Shown: piece after piece, positions 25,139-33,318 of the stretch
Layout of the letters: the number at the start of each line of letters is the position of its first letter
How positions within the stretch are numbered: the stretch's first letter is position 1
Assembly (NCBI RefSeq): GCF_029543105.1
Contig: NZ_JARQXB010000003.1
Location: 62,001 to 126,000 of the forward strand
Origin: Stenotrophomonas sp. HITSZ_GD
GTDB lineage: Bacteria; Pseudomonadota; Gammaproteobacteria; Xanthomonadales; Xanthomonadaceae
DNA: 64,000 nucleotides
Reading direction: 5' to 3'
Translations under genes and position numbers: made by a program
Notes under the pieces: generated by a model
Seen by the model: only the letters and a program-made list of their open reading frames with translations
Told to the model about the DNA's origin: nothing
Databases searched by the model: none

Positions 25139-25804
25139 ATGTTCCCGCGCCTGCCCACCGTCACCAAGGCCCTGTTGATCGCCAACATCCTGATGTTCCT
25201 GCTCCAGACGGGGCTGGGCGACGCCTTGGCACCGCTGATGCTGTGGCCGGTGAGCGAAGGCGGCTTCGATCCGTTCTCGCCCGGGCAGAACTTCCAGCCC
25301 TGGCAGCTGCTGACCTACGGCTTCCTGCATGGCGGGCTGTGGCACCTGTTCTTCAACATGCTGGCCCTCTTCATGTTCGGCGCGCCGCTGGAGCAGACAT
25401 GGGGCGAGAAGCGCTTTTTGACCTATTACCTCGTGTGCACCGTCGGCGCCGGCCTGTGCCAGCTGCTGGTGGGCTGGTGGACGGTGTCCCACGGCGGCGA
25501 CGCCTATCCCACGGTGGGTGCATCCGGGGCGATCTACGGCCTGCTGCTGGCCTACGCCATGCTGTTCCCGAACCAGCAGATCATGCTGCTGTTCCCGCCG
25601 ATCCCGATGAAGGCGCGCACGTTCGTGATCGTGTTCGGTGCGATCGAGCTGTTGGCCGGTTTCAATGGCTGGCAGCCGGGCGTGGCGCACTTCGCGCACC
25701 TGGGCGGCATGCTGTTCGGCTGGCTGCTGATCCGCTACTGGCGCGGCCAGCCGCCGTTCGGCCGGCGCGGGCCGCGCCCGCCGCATCTGCGCCGGGTGAA
25801 GTAG
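25139..25804 (+). CDS. Rhomboid intramembrane serine protease
   Basis: This 221-residue polytopic protein has the compact six-helix rhomboid core. Visible are GFLHGGLWHLFFNM with the conserved HxxxN (Asn73), the catalytic Ser129 in VGASGAIYG and the catalytic His187 in HFAHLGG. It cleaves transmembrane segments in the inner membrane; the substrate is unknown. The ATG at 25139 with AAGGA eight bases upstream is preferred over ATGs about ten codons earlier. Confidence 0.94.
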   Translation: MFPRLPTVTKALLIANILMFLLQTGLGDALAPLMLWPVSEGGFDPFSPGQNFQPWQLLTYGFLHGGLWHLFFNMLALFMFGAPLEQTWGEKRFLTYYLVCTVGAGLCQLLVGWWTVSHGGDAYPTVGASGAIYGLLLAYAMLFPNQQIMLLFPPIPMKARTFVIVFGAIELLAGFNGWQPGVAHFAHLGGMLFGWLLIRYWRGQPPFGRRGPRPPHLRRVK

Positions 25805-25838
25805 GGGCGATGCGCGGCCGGCCTCGCTGCCGGCGGTG

Positions 25839-25900
25839 GTAGGCGCGGCGCCAGCCGCGACGTCGCGGGCCATCGGGTCGCGGCGGAAGCCGCTTCTGCA
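25839..25900. repeat. Degenerate GTAG-type extragenic palindrome pair
   Basis: GTAGGCGCGGCGCCAGCCGC and, in inverse orientation, TCGCGGCGGAAGCCGC form a decayed version of the perfect element at 49101-49162. It lies after the rhomboid gene. Confidence 0.6.
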
Positions 25901-25913
25901 CGAGGCGGTGGCC

Positions 25914-25947
25914 AAAAAAAAAGGGCGCGGATCACTCCGCGCCCTTT
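25914..25947. terminator. Bidirectional terminator
   Basis: The stem AAAAGGGCGCGG / CCGCGCCCTTTT with an ATCACT loop separates the convergent rhomboid and M13 genes. Confidence 0.92.
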
Positions 25948-25968
25948 TGCTTTCCTGCACGCCTGGCC

Positions 25969-27972
25969 TCAGCGCCAGATCTTCAGCTGCTCCGCGTCGG
26001 TACGCTGCATCGGCTGGCCGGCCTTGCACTGGAACGTGGCGCCGAACTCCGGCAGGTTCGACAGCGGGCCATTCACGCGCCACGGGCCCGGGGCCCGGAT
26101 ATCGGTGGCCGCGCGCTGCACCGCCTCGTTCGGCGAGACCTGCTGCGCCCACAGCCCGGCCCACGCATTGAAGAAGGCCTGGCGGCTGGCGACCGGCGCG
26201 TTCGGCTGCGCGGCATTGAATGCCTGCCACGCCAGCTCGACGCCGACCTGGTCGGCCAGGTTCGATTCGGCCGTCAGCGTGCCGTTGACCTTGGCGTTGG
26301 GCACGCCCGGGTACGGATAGGCGTTGTACTGCGCGGCGACGCGGTTGGTCAGTTCGGTCCAGGCGGTCTTCTCGGCCGGGCTCCACCAGCTGCGCAGCTC
26401 ACCCTTGGCATCGACCAGCGCGCCCTTGGCGTCGATGGCGCGGGTGATCTCGCGCGCCACCAGCGCACCGTAGGCGCCGTATTGCGCGGCGACATCGCCG
26501 TTGCCGAACACCGGCGGCTGCAGCACGGCGGCAGTGACGATCAGGCGGTTCTGCGCGATGTCGTAGGCCAGCGCGGGCTGCTGCGGCAGCACGTCCCAGC
26601 GGCGGTCCGCGTTGCCCTTGCCGATGCGCTTCATCTCCTCGCGGTGGCGCCAGGTCGAGGCGATCAGCATGTTGCCGCCGAAGCTGCCGCGGCCCATCGG
26701 CTGCACGCTGTAGTCCAGGTCGCGACGCGGCGCGCCGATCTCGATCTTCATCGCCTGCAGCTTGGCCTTGGCTTCTTCCACCACCGCGCCGTTGCCCCAG
26801 CCGGTACGGGCGAGCGCGGCCACCTGCGCCTCGCGGACCTGGTCGGCGATCACTGCGGCCTGGCGGCGGGTATCGGCGCTCAGGTAACGCTCGACGTACT
26901 CGTGGCCGAGCATCGGGCCGGCGGCGACATTGATCGCGTCCAGCACCTGCTGCCAGCGCGGCGGCGGCACGGTTTCGCCGCGCAGCAGGCGGCCGCGGAA
27001 GTTGCCTTCGGCGTCACGGAAGCTCTTGGACAGGTACGGCGCCATGGAATCGCCCACGCGCCAGCGCAGGTAAGCCTTCCACTGGTCCGGCTTGAGGCTG
27101 GCGACCATCGCGTCGAGCTGCTTGAAGTAGCCCGGGTCGGACATCGAGACCAGGTCGTCGTTGACGCCTTGGGCCTTGAGGAAATCGCCCAGCTGCAGGT
27201 TGCGGTACTGCTTGGTGACGTCCTTCACCGCGACCGGCGCGTAGTTGTTGAACGGGTTGTTGACGTCGGCCACCGGCTTGGCGGCCTTGGCCAGCAGGGT
27301 TTCGATCTGGATCACCGAGACGGTGTCGGCTTCCAGCTGCGCGGCCGGGGTGCCGGTGAGGGCGAGGATCTGCTTGACGTAGGCGCGGTAGCGGCCCATC
27401 AGCGCGACGGTGTCGGCATCGGTGCGGGTGTAGAACGCCGGATCCGGCAGGCCCATGCCGCCCTGCATGAAGTAGCCGATGTGGCGGTCCAGCGCCTTGA
27501 GGTCCACGTCGGGGCTGAAGTTGAAGGCCACCGGGAGGCCGACCTGGTGCAGCGCGGCGATGGAGGCCGGCACGTCCTTGGCCTTCTTGATGGCGTCGAT
27601 GCGCGAGAGCAGCGGGGCGATCGGCTGCGAGCCGTCCTTCTCCACCGCCGCTTCGTCCAGGCCGCTGGCCCAGAAGTCGCCGAGCAGCTTCTGCACGTTG
27701 CCCTGCGGGGCGCGCATGGCGGCATCGAGCAGGTCGCGCTGCTGTTGCTGGGCGCGCTCGGCCAGCTGGCCCAGCGCGGTGGTCGCGCCGCTCTGCGGCA
27801 CCGGGTTGGCCTTCAGCCAAGCGGCGTTGGCGGTGGCGTAGAAGTCGCTGCAGGCCGGGGCCACGGCGGGCGCCTTGGGGCTGCTCTTCTTCTTGGGCGC
27901 CGCGTCGGCATGCGGGGCGGCGATCACGGAAGCCAGGGCCAGGGACAGGGCAAGCGGGCGGAGAAGGGGCAT
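25969..27972 (-). CDS. M13-family peptidase homologue lacking the zinc histidines (probable pseudoenzyme)
   Basis: This 667-residue exported protein has a signal peptide (cleavage near ADA, residue 24) and is collinear with neprilysin/PepO-type M13 peptidases: CSDFYATANAAWL, GLPDPAFYT, ILQPP-equivalent VLQPPVF and the C-terminal CKAGQPMQR and KIW. The HExxH zinc site reads REITR (507-511) and the NAYYNP substrate loop is also altered. The downstream Glu/Asp motif survives as ESNLAD. The frame is intact with no stop, so this looks like a maintained non-catalytic paralogue of the gene upstream rather than a decaying one. A role as regulator, chaperone or binding partner is speculative. Confidence 0.9.
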   Translation of the reverse strand: MPLLRPLALSLALASVIAAPHADAAPKKKSSPKAPAVAPACSDFYATANAAWLKANPVPQSGATTALGQLAERAQQQQRDLLDAAMRAPQGNVQKLLGDFWASGLDEAAVEKDGSQPIAPLLSRIDAIKKAKDVPASIAALHQVGLPVAFNFSPDVDLKALDRHIGYFMQGGMGLPDPAFYTRTDADTVALMGRYRAYVKQILALTGTPAAQLEADTVSVIQIETLLAKAAKPVADVNNPFNNYAPVAVKDVTKQYRNLQLGDFLKAQGVNDDLVSMSDPGYFKQLDAMVASLKPDQWKAYLRWRVGDSMAPYLSKSFRDAEGNFRGRLLRGETVPPPRWQQVLDAINVAAGPMLGHEYVERYLSADTRRQAAVIADQVREAQVAALARTGWGNGAVVEEAKAKLQAMKIEIGAPRRDLDYSVQPMGRGSFGGNMLIASTWRHREEMKRIGKGNADRRWDVLPQQPALAYDIAQNRLIVTAAVLQPPVFGNGDVAAQYGAYGALVAREITRAIDAKGALVDAKGELRSWWSPAEKTAWTELTNRVAAQYNAYPYPGVPNAKVNGTLTAESNLADQVGVELAWQAFNAAQPNAPVASRQAFFNAWAGLWAQQVSPNEAVQRAATDIRAPGPWRVNGPLSNLPEFGATFQCKAGQPMQRTDAEQLKIWR

Positions 27973-28081
27973 TCGAGGGAATCCAGCCAGGGAAATTTGC
28001 CGGAGTTTAGCGGAGGAGCGTGATGGGTGGTGTGGGGGTGTTGGCTGTTTGGGTGTTCCTTGTGTGGGTGGGTCGCGCGGC

Positions 28082-28195
28082 GACCGGGGGGAATGCCGTG
28101 GCGGGGGACGGCCGAAAACGGCCATCCATGGCCTCGAGCCTCGGTCGGCGGCATCCATGCCGCCTCACGCCCCCGCCACGGCATTCCCCCCGGTC
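28082..28195. repeat. Large stem-loop element, copy 1
   Basis: Perfect 26-bp inverted arms (28082-28107 and 28170-28195, beginning GACCGGGGGGAATGCC) enclose a 62-base core with its own small hairpins (ACGGCCGAAAACGGCC, GGCCATCCATGGCC, GGCGGCATCCATGCCGCC). The core recurs in reverse orientation in copy 2, whereas the arms do not. It lies in the gene-free stretch between the two M13 genes; short frames across it look like by-products. Confidence 0.92.
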
Positions 28196-28346
28196 ACCCC
28201 CACCTCTCCCTCCACCGATCGAAAAGCAAAACCACCCGGCTGGGTGGGGTGAGGGGAAAAGCAAGGCAAGAGCAAAGCAAAGGCAAAGGCAAGGTCCTTG
28301 CGATCTTTGCTTTTGATGTTCGTTCCGCCGTATTCGTTGACCATCG

Positions 28347-28465
28347 GGTGGTCGGGCGGGAGGGCGCATCGGGGGCGTGAGGCGGCAGGATGCCGCCGAC
28401 CGAGGCCCGAGGCCATGGATGGCCGCTTTCGGCCGTCCCCCGATGCGCCCTCCCGCCCGGCCACC
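28347..28465. repeat. Large stem-loop element, copy 2 (inverted)
   Basis: Arms of 29 bp pair at 28 positions (28347-28375 and 28437-28465, inner part GGGCGGGAGGGCGCATCGGG). The 61-base core is about 95% identical to the reverse complement of the copy 1 core. Between the copies, 28196-28346 holds a purine-rich GCAAAG-type tract with a GCAAGG/CCTTGC hairpin and no gene. Confidence 0.9.
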
Positions 28466-28520
28466 GCGCGATGGCAACCGAAGCGCCGCGCATCAGGTCG
28501 CAGAAAATCCGCCACAAAAA

Positions 28521-28549
28521 GAAAGGCCCGGAAACATCCCGGGCCTTTC
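28521..28549 (-). terminator. Terminator of the catalytic M13 gene
   Basis: The stem AAAGGCCCGG / CCGGGCCTTT is flanked by A-rich sequence on the left, which becomes a T-tract on the minus strand. It separates the M13 gene from the stem-loop region. Confidence 0.85.
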
Positions 28550-28578
28550 ATCAACAACCAGAAGAACAGTTCAGGCGA

Positions 28579-30690
28579 TTACCAGATCACCACCTGCTTG
28601 TCGCCAGCACGCACCATCGGCTGGCCCGCCTTGCACTCGAACGCCGCCGCGAACGCCGGCATGTTCGACGGCGCGCCGTTGGCACGGAAGTTCGCCGGGG
28701 CGTGCGGGTCGGTCTTCAGGCGCACGGCCAGTTCGTCCGGGGTGAAGTTGCGACGCCACACCGTGGCCCAGTTGAGGAAGAAGCGCTGGTCGCGCGTCAG
28801 GCCGTCCGTCTTCGGATCTTCCTGGCCGGCGGTCGCCGCCTTCATCGCGTCGTAGGCGGTGTTCAGGCCACCCAGGTCGGCGATGTTCTCGCCCAGCGTC
28901 AGGTTGCCGCTGACATTGCCCTTCTCGGTCTTGTAGCCGTCGAACTGCTTGACCAGGCGGTCGGTGCGCGAAGCGAAACCCTTCGAATCCGCCTCCGTCC
29001 ACCAGTTCTCGAAGTTGCCGGTCGGCCCGAAACGGCTGCCCTGGTCGTCGTAACCGTGGGTCATCTCATGGCCGATCACCGCGCCGATGCCACCGTAGTT
29101 CATTTCCACCGGCGCATTCGGGTCGAAGAACGGCGGCTGCAGGATCGCCGCCGGGAACACGATCTCGTTCTGCAGCGGGTTGTAGTACGCGTTGATCGTC
29201 TGCGGGCTCATGCCCCACTCGGTCTTGTCGACCGGCTTGCCGATCTTGGACAGGTTCCACTTGTAGTTGAACTCGTTGGCCGCCTCGATGTTGCCCAGGT
29301 AGCTGTCACGGCTGGTGGCCAGGCCTTCCCACGAACGCCACTTGTCCGGGTAGCCGATCTTCGGCGTGAAGCTGTTCCACTTGGCGATGGCCTTTTCCTT
29401 GGTCTCCGGGCTCATCCAGTCCAGCTTCTCGATGCGGGCCTTCAGCGCGGTGCGCAGGTTGCCCACCAGCTCTTCCATCTTCGCCTTCGAATCGGCCGGG
29501 AAGGCGACCTGCACGTACATCTGGCCCAGCGCTTCGCCGGCCTGGCTGTTGATCGCCGCCAGCACGCGCTTCCAGCGCGGCTTCATTTCCTTCTGGCCAC
29601 GCAGGGTCTGGTTGTAGAACGCGAAGTTCTCTTCCACGAACGGCTGGCTCAGGTACGGCGAGGCGCTGTCCACGGCGTGGAAACGCAGGTACGCACGCCA
29701 GATCGCCGGGTCGGTGTCGGCGATCATCTTGCTCACTTCCTCATGGAAGGCCGGGATCGCCAGCGAGAACATCTGCGGCACTTCCACGCCCTGCGACTTG
29801 AAGAATTCCGTCCACGACCAGTTCGGCGTCAGCTTGTCGGCATCGGCCGGGCTCACCGGGTTGTAGAACAGCGAAGCATCGCGCGACAGCTCGGTGCTGG
29901 TCTTGGAGACCTTGGCCAGGCGGGTTTCGAAGTCGATGACCTGCTTGGCCTGCGCGGCGGCGTCGGCATCGGCCACGCCCGAGAGCTTGAGCACGTTGGC
30001 CACGTGCTGCTGGTAGGCGTCCAGCTTGGCCTTGTTGTCGGCCTTGGTGTAGTACTCAGGATCCGGCAGGCCCAGGCCGCCCTGCGCGGCGTAGGCGATG
30101 TTCATGCTGGAATTCTTGAAGTCGGCCTCGGCGCCGAACGAGAACAGCTCGTTCTCGCCCTTGGCCGCGCTCGTGCGCAGGTAGTCGACCAGCTTGGCCT
30201 GGTCGGTCACGCCGTCGATGGCGGCCAGGGTCGGCTTCAGCGGCTCGATGCCCTGCGCGTTGACCTTGGCCTCATCCATGCCGGTGGCCCAGATGTCGCC
30301 GACCAGCTTCTCCACGCCCTGGGCGTCCTTCGCCGCGGCGGCCTGCTCCACGAGCTGGCGCTGCACGGCGTTGGAACGCTCGTCGAGCATCTCGAACGCG
30401 CCCCAGCTGGTGCGGTCGCCCGGCACCGGGTTGGCGGCCAGGAACTTGGCGTTCGCGTAGGCGTTGAGGTCGGTACAGGCGCTGGTGTTCGGGTCCAGGT
30501 CGCTGGCCTGGAACTGGTTGAACGGCGGCAGCTTGGATTCGTCGAGCGTGAGCTTCGGCGCGGTGGCGGTGGCGGCAGCGGTGTCGGCGGCCGGCGCGGC
30601 GGGCGCGGTGTCTTCGGACTTCTTGCAGCCGGCCAGGGCGGCGGCCACGGCCAGGGAAAGGGTGAGCAGATGCGGTTTACGGAGGGTCAC
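28579..30690 (-). CDS. M13-family zinc metallopeptidase lipoprotein
   Basis: This 703-residue exported peptidase has a lipobox ALAGC (Cys22), then a Thr/Ala-rich linker. The M13 domains are complete: INAYYNPLQNEIVFPAAILQ, the zinc motif HEMTH (541-545) in IGHEMTHGYDDQGS, ENIADLGGL with the third ligand, and a C-terminal tryptophan. It should degrade peptides in the periplasm or at the surface. The start is the GTG at 30690; the frame is open upstream but only this gives the lipoprotein signal. The next gene in the same direction is a degenerate paralogue. Confidence 0.95.
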   Translation of the reverse strand: MTLRKPHLLTLSLAVAAALAGCKKSEDTAPAAPAADTAAATATAPKLTLDESKLPPFNQFQASDLDPNTSACTDLNAYANAKFLAANPVPGDRTSWGAFEMLDERSNAVQRQLVEQAAAAKDAQGVEKLVGDIWATGMDEAKVNAQGIEPLKPTLAAIDGVTDQAKLVDYLRTSAAKGENELFSFGAEADFKNSSMNIAYAAQGGLGLPDPEYYTKADNKAKLDAYQQHVANVLKLSGVADADAAAQAKQVIDFETRLAKVSKTSTELSRDASLFYNPVSPADADKLTPNWSWTEFFKSQGVEVPQMFSLAIPAFHEEVSKMIADTDPAIWRAYLRFHAVDSASPYLSQPFVEENFAFYNQTLRGQKEMKPRWKRVLAAINSQAGEALGQMYVQVAFPADSKAKMEELVGNLRTALKARIEKLDWMSPETKEKAIAKWNSFTPKIGYPDKWRSWEGLATSRDSYLGNIEAANEFNYKWNLSKIGKPVDKTEWGMSPQTINAYYNPLQNEIVFPAAILQPPFFDPNAPVEMNYGGIGAVIGHEMTHGYDDQGSRFGPTGNFENWWTEADSKGFASRTDRLVKQFDGYKTEKGNVSGNLTLGENIADLGGLNTAYDAMKAATAGQEDPKTDGLTRDQRFFLNWATVWRRNFTPDELAVRLKTDPHAPANFRANGAPSNMPAFAAAFECKAGQPMVRAGDKQVVIW

Positions 30691-30794
30691 GGTCAGGCTC
30701 CAGGCGCGACATGGACGGATGCCCCGGGGCCGGGGCAGGAACGCGCACTCTAAACCGTGCGGGCGATCCCAGTCAGCGGGTCGAAGGTCATGGT

Positions 30795-31538
30795 CTACGG
30801 CGCCGGGGGCGCGGCACGCTGCCACAGCTGTTCGAACCGGGTGCCCGGCACCGCCTCGGTCGCCACGCCCATGCTGCAGTGCAGGGCGTGGCGGGTGAGC
30901 AGCGGGGCGAGGTCGGCGCGGATCTCGCAGGCCACCGCCAGCGCGGCGTCGGCATCGGTATGCGCCAGCCACAGCACGAAGCCGTCGCGGCCGCCGCGGG
31001 CGACGCGGTCGTCGCCGCGCCGGGCACGCGCCTTGAGCGTACGCACGATGTCGGCCAGCGGCAGGCGCCGGTCCTTGGCGCCGCGCAGTTGCAGGCGTAC
31101 CAGGCTGCAGGGCAGGGCGTCGGCGCTGCCCAGCGCCTGGCCGGCCGCGCGTTGCAGTCCCGCCAGGGGCTCCAGCTCCGGAAAGCGCCGCAGGCGCAGG
31201 CGCCGCAACAGGGCGACGAGCAGGATCGCCGCGGTGGTGGGCAGCGGCGGCCAACCGCGCCGGCCGGCCCATGCCGCCGCCGCGGCGAGCAGGAGCGGGC
31301 CGGCGGCCCAAAGCACGCCTGCCAGCCGGCCGCGCCGGGCCGTGCGCGGGCGCAGCAGCCAGAACAGGCCGGCCAGCATCGCCGCGAGCCAGGGGGCGTC
31401 ATATAGATAGGTGTGCGCGCCGAGGTGGCGCAACAGCCAGGCGTCGGCCGGGGCGAGCAGTCCGCTGGCCGCGAGCACCAGCGCGAGCAACGCGGCCACG
31501 CCCGCACCAATCCACCGCACGGTGGCTTGCCGGCGCAT
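30795..31538 (-). CDS. Membrane protein with degenerate GGDEF domain
   Basis: This 247-residue protein has four hydrophobic segments (about 10-29, 47-63, 72-91, 99-112) followed by a C-terminal domain that follows the GGDEF fold pattern: DDRVARGGRDGFVLWL with RGGRDGF in place of R-x-GGDEF, DADAALAVACEIRADL and SMGVATEAVPGTRFEQLWQRA at the end. The first half of a normal GGDEF domain is shortened, and the catalytic and metal residues are missing, so diguanylate cyclase activity is unlikely. The ATG at 31538 is chosen; a GTG two codons earlier is possible. Confidence 0.78.
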   Translation of the reverse strand: MRRQATVRWIGAGVAALLALVLAASGLLAPADAWLLRHLGAHTYLYDAPWLAAMLAGLFWLLRPRTARRGRLAGVLWAAGPLLLAAAAAWAGRRGWPPLPTTAAILLVALLRRLRLRRFPELEPLAGLQRAAGQALGSADALPCSLVRLQLRGAKDRRLPLADIVRTLKARARRGDDRVARGGRDGFVLWLAHTDADAALAVACEIRADLAPLLTRHALHCSMGVATEAVPGTRFEQLWQRAAPPAP

Positions 31539-31649
31539 CGTCACGCCGCCGCCCCGCGGGCCGCGGCCTTCCGGTCCGAACGCATGCCACGGCCCCCGCC
31601 GGTTCGAAGGCCCGCAGTATAGGCCTGGCCGCGTGCTATACCAGCGACG

Positions 31650-33236
31650 ATGAAGACCGCCTACGACGCCCTGATCATCGGCGCCGGCCACAACGGCCTG
31701 ACCTGCGCCGCCTACCTCGCCGCCGCCGGCCGCAAAGTGCTGGTGCTGGAGCGGCGCGAGGTCGTCGGCGGCGCGGCGGTCACCGAGACCTTCCACCCCG
31801 GCTTCCGCAATTCGGTGGCGTCCTACACGGTCTCGCTGCTGCAGCCCAAGGTCATCGCCGATCTGGAACTGGCCCGGCACGGGCTGCGCGTGGTGCCGCG
31901 CCGGCTCAACAATTTCCTGCCGCTGGACGAGCACGCCTACCTGCTCGCCGGTGCCGGGCGCACGCGCGCGGAGGTGGCGAAATTCTCCGCGCGCGATGCC
32001 GAACGCCTGCCCGCCTACGAAGCGCGGCTGGAGCAGCTGGCCGACGTGCTGCGCGCCCTCGCGCTGGCGCCGCCGCCGAACATCACCGACGGTGGCTGGT
32101 GGGCGGCGCTGCCCGAACTGCTGCGCGCCGGCCGCCTCGGCCGTCGCCTGCACGCGCTGCCGGCCGGCTTGCGGCAGGAGCTGCTGGACCTGTTCACGAT
32201 TTCCGCCGCCGAATACCTGGACCGCTGGTTCGAGAGCGCGCCGATCAAGGCGCTGTTCGGCTTCGACGGCATCGTGGGCAACTACGCCAGCCCCTATGCG
32301 CCGGGAACCGCCTACGTGCTGTTGCACCACGTGTTCGGCGAGAGCAACGGCGTGAAGGGGGCCTGGGGCCACGCCATCGGCGGCATGGGCGCGATCACCC
32401 AGGCCATGGCCGCGTGCTGCCGCGAGCGCGGCGTGGAGATACGCACGGCGACCGGCGTGCGCGAGGTCGTGGTGCGCGGCGGCCGCGCGGTGGGCGTGGT
32501 CACCGAGCAAGGCGAGCAGATCCACGCGCGCGCGGTGGTGGCCAACGTCAATCCCAAGCTGCTGTACGAGCGCCTGATCGACCCGGCCCATGTGCCCGAG
32601 GCCACGCGCGAACGCATGGCGAACTGGCGCTGTGGTTCGGGCACGCTGCGCATGAACGTGGCGCTGTCGCGGCTGCCGGATTTCCGCGTGCTGCCCGGCG
32701 ACGGCGACCACCTCACCGCCGGCATCATCATCGCGCCGAGCCTGGATTACATGGACCGCGCCTGGCGCGACGCGCGCGAGCAGGGCTGGTCGCGCGCGCC
32801 GGTGGTGGAGATGCTGATTCCCAGCACGCTGGACGATTCGCTCGCCCCGCCCGGGCAGCACGTGGCGAGCCTGTTCTGCCAGCACGTCGCGCCGCAGTTG
32901 CCGGACGGGCGCAGCTGGGACGACCACCGCGAGGAAGTGGCCGACCTGATGATCGCCACCGTGGAGCGACATGCGCCGGGTTTCGCAGCGTCGGTGCTGG
33001 GCCGGCAGGTACTGACGCCGCTGGACCTGGAGCGCGAATTCGGGCTGATCGGCGGGGACATCTTCCACGGCGCGCTGAGCCTCAACCAGCTGTTCAGTGC
33101 GCGGCCGATGCTGGGGCAGGCCGGTTATCGCGGCGCGATCGACGGGCTGTACCTGTGTGGCTCGGGCACACACCCTGGCGGTGGCGTGACGGGGGCGCCA
33201 GGACATAACGCGGCGCGGGTGGTGTTGGCAGGGTGA
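31650..33236 (+). CDS. FAD-dependent oxidoreductase of the CrtI/PYROXD2 family
   Basis: This 528-residue flavoprotein has an N-terminal dinucleotide motif LIIGAGHNGLTCAAYLA, VGGAAVTETFHPGFRNS, a mid-region GGMGAITQAMAACC, and the C-terminal FAD motif GLYLCGSGTHPGGGVTGAPGHNAA. This fits bacterial PYROXD2/phytoene-desaturase-like proteins. No carotenoid genes lie nearby, so a carotenoid substrate is not supported. It is divergent from the degenerate-GGDEF gene. Confidence 0.92.
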   Translation: MKTAYDALIIGAGHNGLTCAAYLAAAGRKVLVLERREVVGGAAVTETFHPGFRNSVASYTVSLLQPKVIADLELARHGLRVVPRRLNNFLPLDEHAYLLAGAGRTRAEVAKFSARDAERLPAYEARLEQLADVLRALALAPPPNITDGGWWAALPELLRAGRLGRRLHALPAGLRQELLDLFTISAAEYLDRWFESAPIKALFGFDGIVGNYASPYAPGTAYVLLHHVFGESNGVKGAWGHAIGGMGAITQAMAACCRERGVEIRTATGVREVVVRGGRAVGVVTEQGEQIHARAVVANVNPKLLYERLIDPAHVPEATRERMANWRCGSGTLRMNVALSRLPDFRVLPGDGDHLTAGIIIAPSLDYMDRAWRDAREQGWSRAPVVEMLIPSTLDDSLAPPGQHVASLFCQHVAPQLPDGRSWDDHREEVADLMIATVERHAPGFAASVLGRQVLTPLDLEREFGLIGGDIFHGALSLNQLFSARPMLGQAGYRGAIDGLYLCGSGTHPGGGVTGAPGHNAARVVLAG

Positions 33237-33318
33237 GGCGTTGCCGCGGAGCGGAACGCCGTGCGTGTGCGGGCATAATCGGTGACTCGATCCTGCGCCA
33301 CCGGAATACGCCCTCCCC

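Noticed and set aside
25969-27972. Pseudogene call for the downstream M13 gene
   Set aside because: The frame is intact for 667 residues with a signal peptide and conserved ends. Loss of the zinc site alone suggests a pseudoenzyme, not a broken gene.
27924-28557. Short overlapping frames such as MDAADRGSRPW across the stem-loop elements
   Set aside because: The similar peptides on both strands come from the inverted repeat core itself; there are no ribosome sites and no protein family.
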